The notes beneath the pieces are model-generated. The model worked only from the letters and a program-made list of their open reading frames with translations, did not search any database and was not told where the DNA came from. The translations under genes and the position numbers were made by a program. DNA of 64,000 bases, taken from Candidatus Mediterraneibacter intestinavium (GTDB lineage Bacteria; Bacillota; Clostridia; Lachnospirales; Lachnospiraceae). How positions within the stretch are numbered: the first letter of the stretch is position 1; each line of letters starts with the position of its first letter. Positions 61,569 through 64,000 of the stretch are shown piece by piece. Where the stretch lies: contig DWXK01000075.1 in NCBI GenBank assembly GCA_019119205.1, positions 1 through 64,000 on the forward strand. The letters run 5' to 3'.

Positions 61569-62570
61569 ATGAAAAAAAGAGTGTTGTTGCTGTTCCTCAC
61601 GGCTGCCGTCACGGGGATCTCCGTGACGGGATGCAAGCAAAATGTGGGGACGCCGGAAGATAATGCGGTCGTGGAGGAGGAAGGAGGAGAAGAGTCAGAA
61701 GCGGAGACAGAGCCGGGAAGGCTTTTGGGATACAGTTCCGCCGATATGTCTGATCCGTTCTATGAGACGCTGAAAGAGTCTATACGGACTTCACTTGAGG
61801 AGCAGGGTGACCGGATCATGGTCAAAGACGCTGAGAACAGTGCAGATACGCAGATCGCCCAGATCAGTGAGATGATCGATGCCGGGGTTGATGCGGTATT
61901 CCTGTGTCCCGCAGACTGGGAAAAGATCACGCCTGCCCTGGAAGAACTGGATGAGGCGGATATTCCGGTCATTAATCTGGGCACAATGGTAAAGGAGACG
62001 GAATATATCGATGCGTTTATCGGAGCGGATAACCGCAATGCAGGATATGTCTGCGGCGAGGATCTTGTGGAACAGAGACCGGACGGCGGAAGGATCGTGA
62101 TCGTTGAGAAGCCGTCAGTGAATTCTCTGAATGAGAGGATCACCGGTTTTGAAGAGGCGATCTACAACGACGGTTTTGAAGTCGCGGCAAGGATAGACGC
62201 GAGTTCAGGAAAGGAAGCGGTTCAGGCTTCCCTGAAAGAAGTTTTGGATCAGGATACCCATATTGACGCAGTGATGTGCGGAAATGACCAGATGGCTGTG
62301 CAGGTGCTCACAGTGCTGGAAGAGATACAGTACGAGGATATCCTTGTATACAGTGTGGATGGATCTCCTGAGATCAAGTCTGCGATAGCGGATCTGGAAA
62401 GCCCTATGCAGGCGGTGGGCGCCCTGTCTCCGATCAATATAGGAAAGAGAGCTGCTGAGACTGCAGTAGTTCTGCTGGATGGCGGAGCCTACGAGGAAGA
62501 GGTGTATGAAGAGACGTTTCTGATCGATCAGAAAAATGTGGATATGTACGGGACAGACGGCTGGCAATAG
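61569..62570 (+). CDS. Sugar-type ABC transporter substrate-binding lipoprotein
   Basis: The 333-residue protein has a lipoprotein signal with lipobox SVTGC, an acidic linker and a type I periplasmic-binding fold like ribose/galactose binding proteins (PF13407-like): LGYSSADMSDPFYETLKESIRTSLEEQGD, QIAQISEMIDAGVDAVFLCPADW, FIGADNRNAGYVCGEDLVE and DAVMCGNDQMAVQVLTVLEE. No permease or ATPase gene is next to it in the window; the following gene is GH13-like, which is consistent with carbohydrate sensing or uptake. Orphan binding proteins of this type can also act as sensors. The ligand is unknown. Confidence 0.88.
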   Translation: MKKRVLLLFLTAAVTGISVTGCKQNVGTPEDNAVVEEEGGEESEAETEPGRLLGYSSADMSDPFYETLKESIRTSLEEQGDRIMVKDAENSADTQIAQISEMIDAGVDAVFLCPADWEKITPALEELDEADIPVINLGTMVKETEYIDAFIGADNRNAGYVCGEDLVEQRPDGGRIVIVEKPSVNSLNERITGFEEAIYNDGFEVAARIDASSGKEAVQASLKEVLDQDTHIDAVMCGNDQMAVQVLTVLEEIQYEDILVYSVDGSPEIKSAIADLESPMQAVGALSPINIGKRAAETAVVLLDGGAYEEEVYEETFLIDQKNVDMYGTDGWQ

Positions 62571-62582
62571 GAAAGGACTGAA

Positions 62583-64000
62583 ATGATGATAAAAAGAGAA
62601 GGAATCCCGCAGCCTTTCGGGGCACACGCAGAGAAGGACAAAGTGAATTTTGCAGTACAGGTTCCCCGGGGACAGAAATGTGAACTGCTCCTGTACAGGG
62701 CAGGGAAGAACATTCCGGAGATTGTGTTCGAGATGCCCGAGGAAGAGGGAATCGGCGAAGTGAGATATCTTGCTGTTGAAGGAAAGAACATCAGCAGATA
62801 TGAATATAATTACAGGATCAACAAAAAAGTATGCATGGATCCCTATGTGAAGGAGATCGCGGGCAAAAAGGCGTTCGGGATCAGACAGAACCTCCAGGAA
62901 CATGAGATCCGGGGAAAGATCGTTCCGTCAGGATATGACTGGAATGGAGATAAACGGCTCCATATCCCCTGGAATGAGGTGGTGGCATACAGCCTCCATG
63001 TCCGGGGGTTCACGAAACACAGTTCTTCGAAAGTAGCGCATAAGGGAACATTTCTGGGAGTGACAGAGAAGATCCCGTATCTGAAGGAACTGGGGATCAA
63101 CCAGATCCAGTGCATGCCTGTCTATGAGTTTGAAGAGTATGTAAACGGACAGATCAATTACTGGGGATACGGGGAAGGATACTATTTCGCGCCGAAACAT
63201 TCCTATGCGGCGGGGAAGAACGCGTCCACAGAGCTTAAAGATATGGTCAGGGCGTGCCATGAAGCAGGGATCGAAGTAGTGCTGGAGATGCCTTTCGGGG
63301 AGAAAACATCTGTCCAGACAGCCCTGGAATGTTTGAAATTTTATATGATGGAGTATCATATAGACGGATTTGTCGTCAATCCCTATAGTGTTCCGTGGGA
63401 CATTTTAAATGCAGATCCGTTTCTTAAAGATATCAAGCTGATGCGCAAGGACGACGGGTATCAGAATGTGATGCGCCGGTTCCTCAAAGGGGACGAGAAT
63501 ATGGTGAACGATGTCATGTGGGCTCTGGAACATAATTCGGCGGAGGACGGAAAGTGTAACTATATAACAGGACATACCGGCTTTACGCTCTGGGACCTGG
63601 TCTCCTACGACGGAAAGCACAATGAAGGAAACGGTGAGAGAAATCAGGACGGGCCGGAGTTTAATTACAGCTGGAACTGCGGCGCGGAGGGACCGAGCCG
63701 GAAAAAAGCGGTCATGGCGCTCCGGAAGAATCAGGCGGAGAATGCATTCACTCTCCTGCTCACTTCCCAGGGGACGCCGTGTCTTCTGGCAGGGGATGAG
63801 TTTTATAACTCACAGAAGGGGAACAACAATGTCTACTGCCAGGATAATGAGACGGCATGGGTGAACTGGAGCCGCCTTAAGACGGACGATTCTCTGTTCC
63901 GTCATGTGAAAAGCCTGATCGGATTCCGGAAAGAGCACGGCTGTCTTCACAGGAGAGACGGGCTCAAAGGAATGGACCGGAACGGATGCGGCATGCCTGA
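62583..64000 (+). CDS. GH13 isoamylase/pullulanase-like protein with replaced catalytic residues (3' truncated by window edge)
   Basis: The frame is open from 62583 to the window end (at least 472 residues). It begins MMIKREGIPQPFGAHAEKDKVNFAVQV with a beta-sandwich (CBM48-like) domain. A GH13 barrel follows (EVVAYSLHVRGFTKHSS, FLGVTEKIPYLKELGINQIQCMPVYEF). Parts typical of debranching enzymes remain: GFTLWDLVSYDGKHNEGNGERNQDG and SWNCGAEG. The expected active-site positions differ: region I reads EVVLEMPFGE (231-240), region II GFVVN (262-266, no Arg/Asp), the acid/base Glu region KLMRKDDG, and region IV HT (331-332) instead of HD. It is probably a non-catalytic relative. It follows the binding-protein gene by 12 nt. 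Confidence 0.85.
   Translation, partial: MMIKREGIPQPFGAHAEKDKVNFAVQVPRGQKCELLLYRAGKNIPEIVFEMPEEEGIGEVRYLAVEGKNISRYEYNYRINKKVCMDPYVKEIAGKKAFGIRQNLQEHEIRGKIVPSGYDWNGDKRLHIPWNEVVAYSLHVRGFTKHSSSKVAHKGTFLGVTEKIPYLKELGINQIQCMPVYEFEEYVNGQINYWGYGEGYYFAPKHSYAAGKNASTELKDMVRACHEAGIEVVLEMPFGEKTSVQTALECLKFYMMEYHIDGFVVNPYSVPWDILNADPFLKDIKLMRKDDGYQNVMRRFLKGDENMVNDVMWALEHNSAEDGKCNYITGHTGFTLWDLVSYDGKHNEGNGERNQDGPEFNYSWNCGAEGPSRKKAVMALRKNQAENAFTLLLTSQGTPCLLAGDEFYNSQKGNNNVYCQDNETAWVNWSRLKTDDSLFRHVKSLIGFRKEHGCLHRRDGLKGMDRNGCGMP

Noticed and set aside
1..64000. CRISPR arrays, insertion sequences, prophage, rRNA genes or restriction/defence genes
   Set aside because: Looked for regularly spaced repeats, transposases, integrases and typical defence proteins and saw none in this window.

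Overview
The window reads as chromosome of a spore-forming, Gram-positive Clostridia, most likely a Lachnospiraceae gut anaerobe. The evidence is the sporulation genes (cotJABC, spoIIGA-sigE, sigG), a clostridial dcw cluster, an oxygen-detoxifying FprA flavoprotein, and a pair of large proteins that I match to the Lachnospiraceae-typical DUF5717 and DUF5716 families. Base composition is near even over most of the window; the first ~540 bases are visibly more AT-rich. Species cannot be told from the sequence alone.

Layout. 1-3.5 kb: the end of a surface-glycan region, with two small EamA/SMR-like membrane proteins, an LCP ligase and a membrane-anchored cohesin-domain protein. 3.6-8.2 kb: glmS, an HtrA-type protease, and the cotJABC spore-coat operon on the minus strand. 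8.2-13.1 kb: tRNA-Pro(GGG), asnB, a first FtsW/RodA/SpoVE-family gene, a DegV protein and a small membrane protein. 13.2-24.9 kb: the division/cell-wall cluster mraZ-rsmH-ftsL-PBP-PBP-mraY-murD-ftsW-divIB-ftsZ, starting with a sigma-A promoter followed by four 10-bp-spaced MraZ boxes. 25-29.3 kb: spoIIGA-sigE and sigG, separated by a beta-CASP metallohydrolase; the spoIIGA promoter looks Spo0A-dependent. 29.4-36.4 kb: a HAD phosphatase, small proteins, pth, mfd and a PrsA-like foldase. 36.5-40 kb: a cytidylate-kinase-like protein, FprA, an ArsC-like protein, and a PadR regulator followed by the deleted remains of its DUF1700/DUF4097 partners.

40-49.9 kb is the least ordinary part. MoxR ATPase, DUF58 and transglutaminase genes are followed, from a separate strong promoter, by a three-gene unit: a 1100-residue beta-sandwich/helical-repeat protein, a protein whose motif order looks like a degenerate Hsp70/actin-fold ATPase, and a TPR protein. 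I think this is an undescribed chaperone-like or envelope-assembly machine. 50-55.5 kb: a polar amino-acid ABC transporter, purF and purB. 55.6-64 kb: a secreted DIP-repeat/BspA-LRR protein, a sirtuin homologue lacking its catalytic residues, gltX, a UvrD-type helicase, a DUF1292 protein, a sugar-type ABC binding lipoprotein, and a truncated (window edge) GH13 protein in which the expected catalytic residues are also replaced.

Recurring themes are cell-envelope construction, sporulation and apparent pseudoenzymes. Gene identities come from reading translated motifs. Promoters, hairpins and operators are pattern matches without experimental or comparative support.
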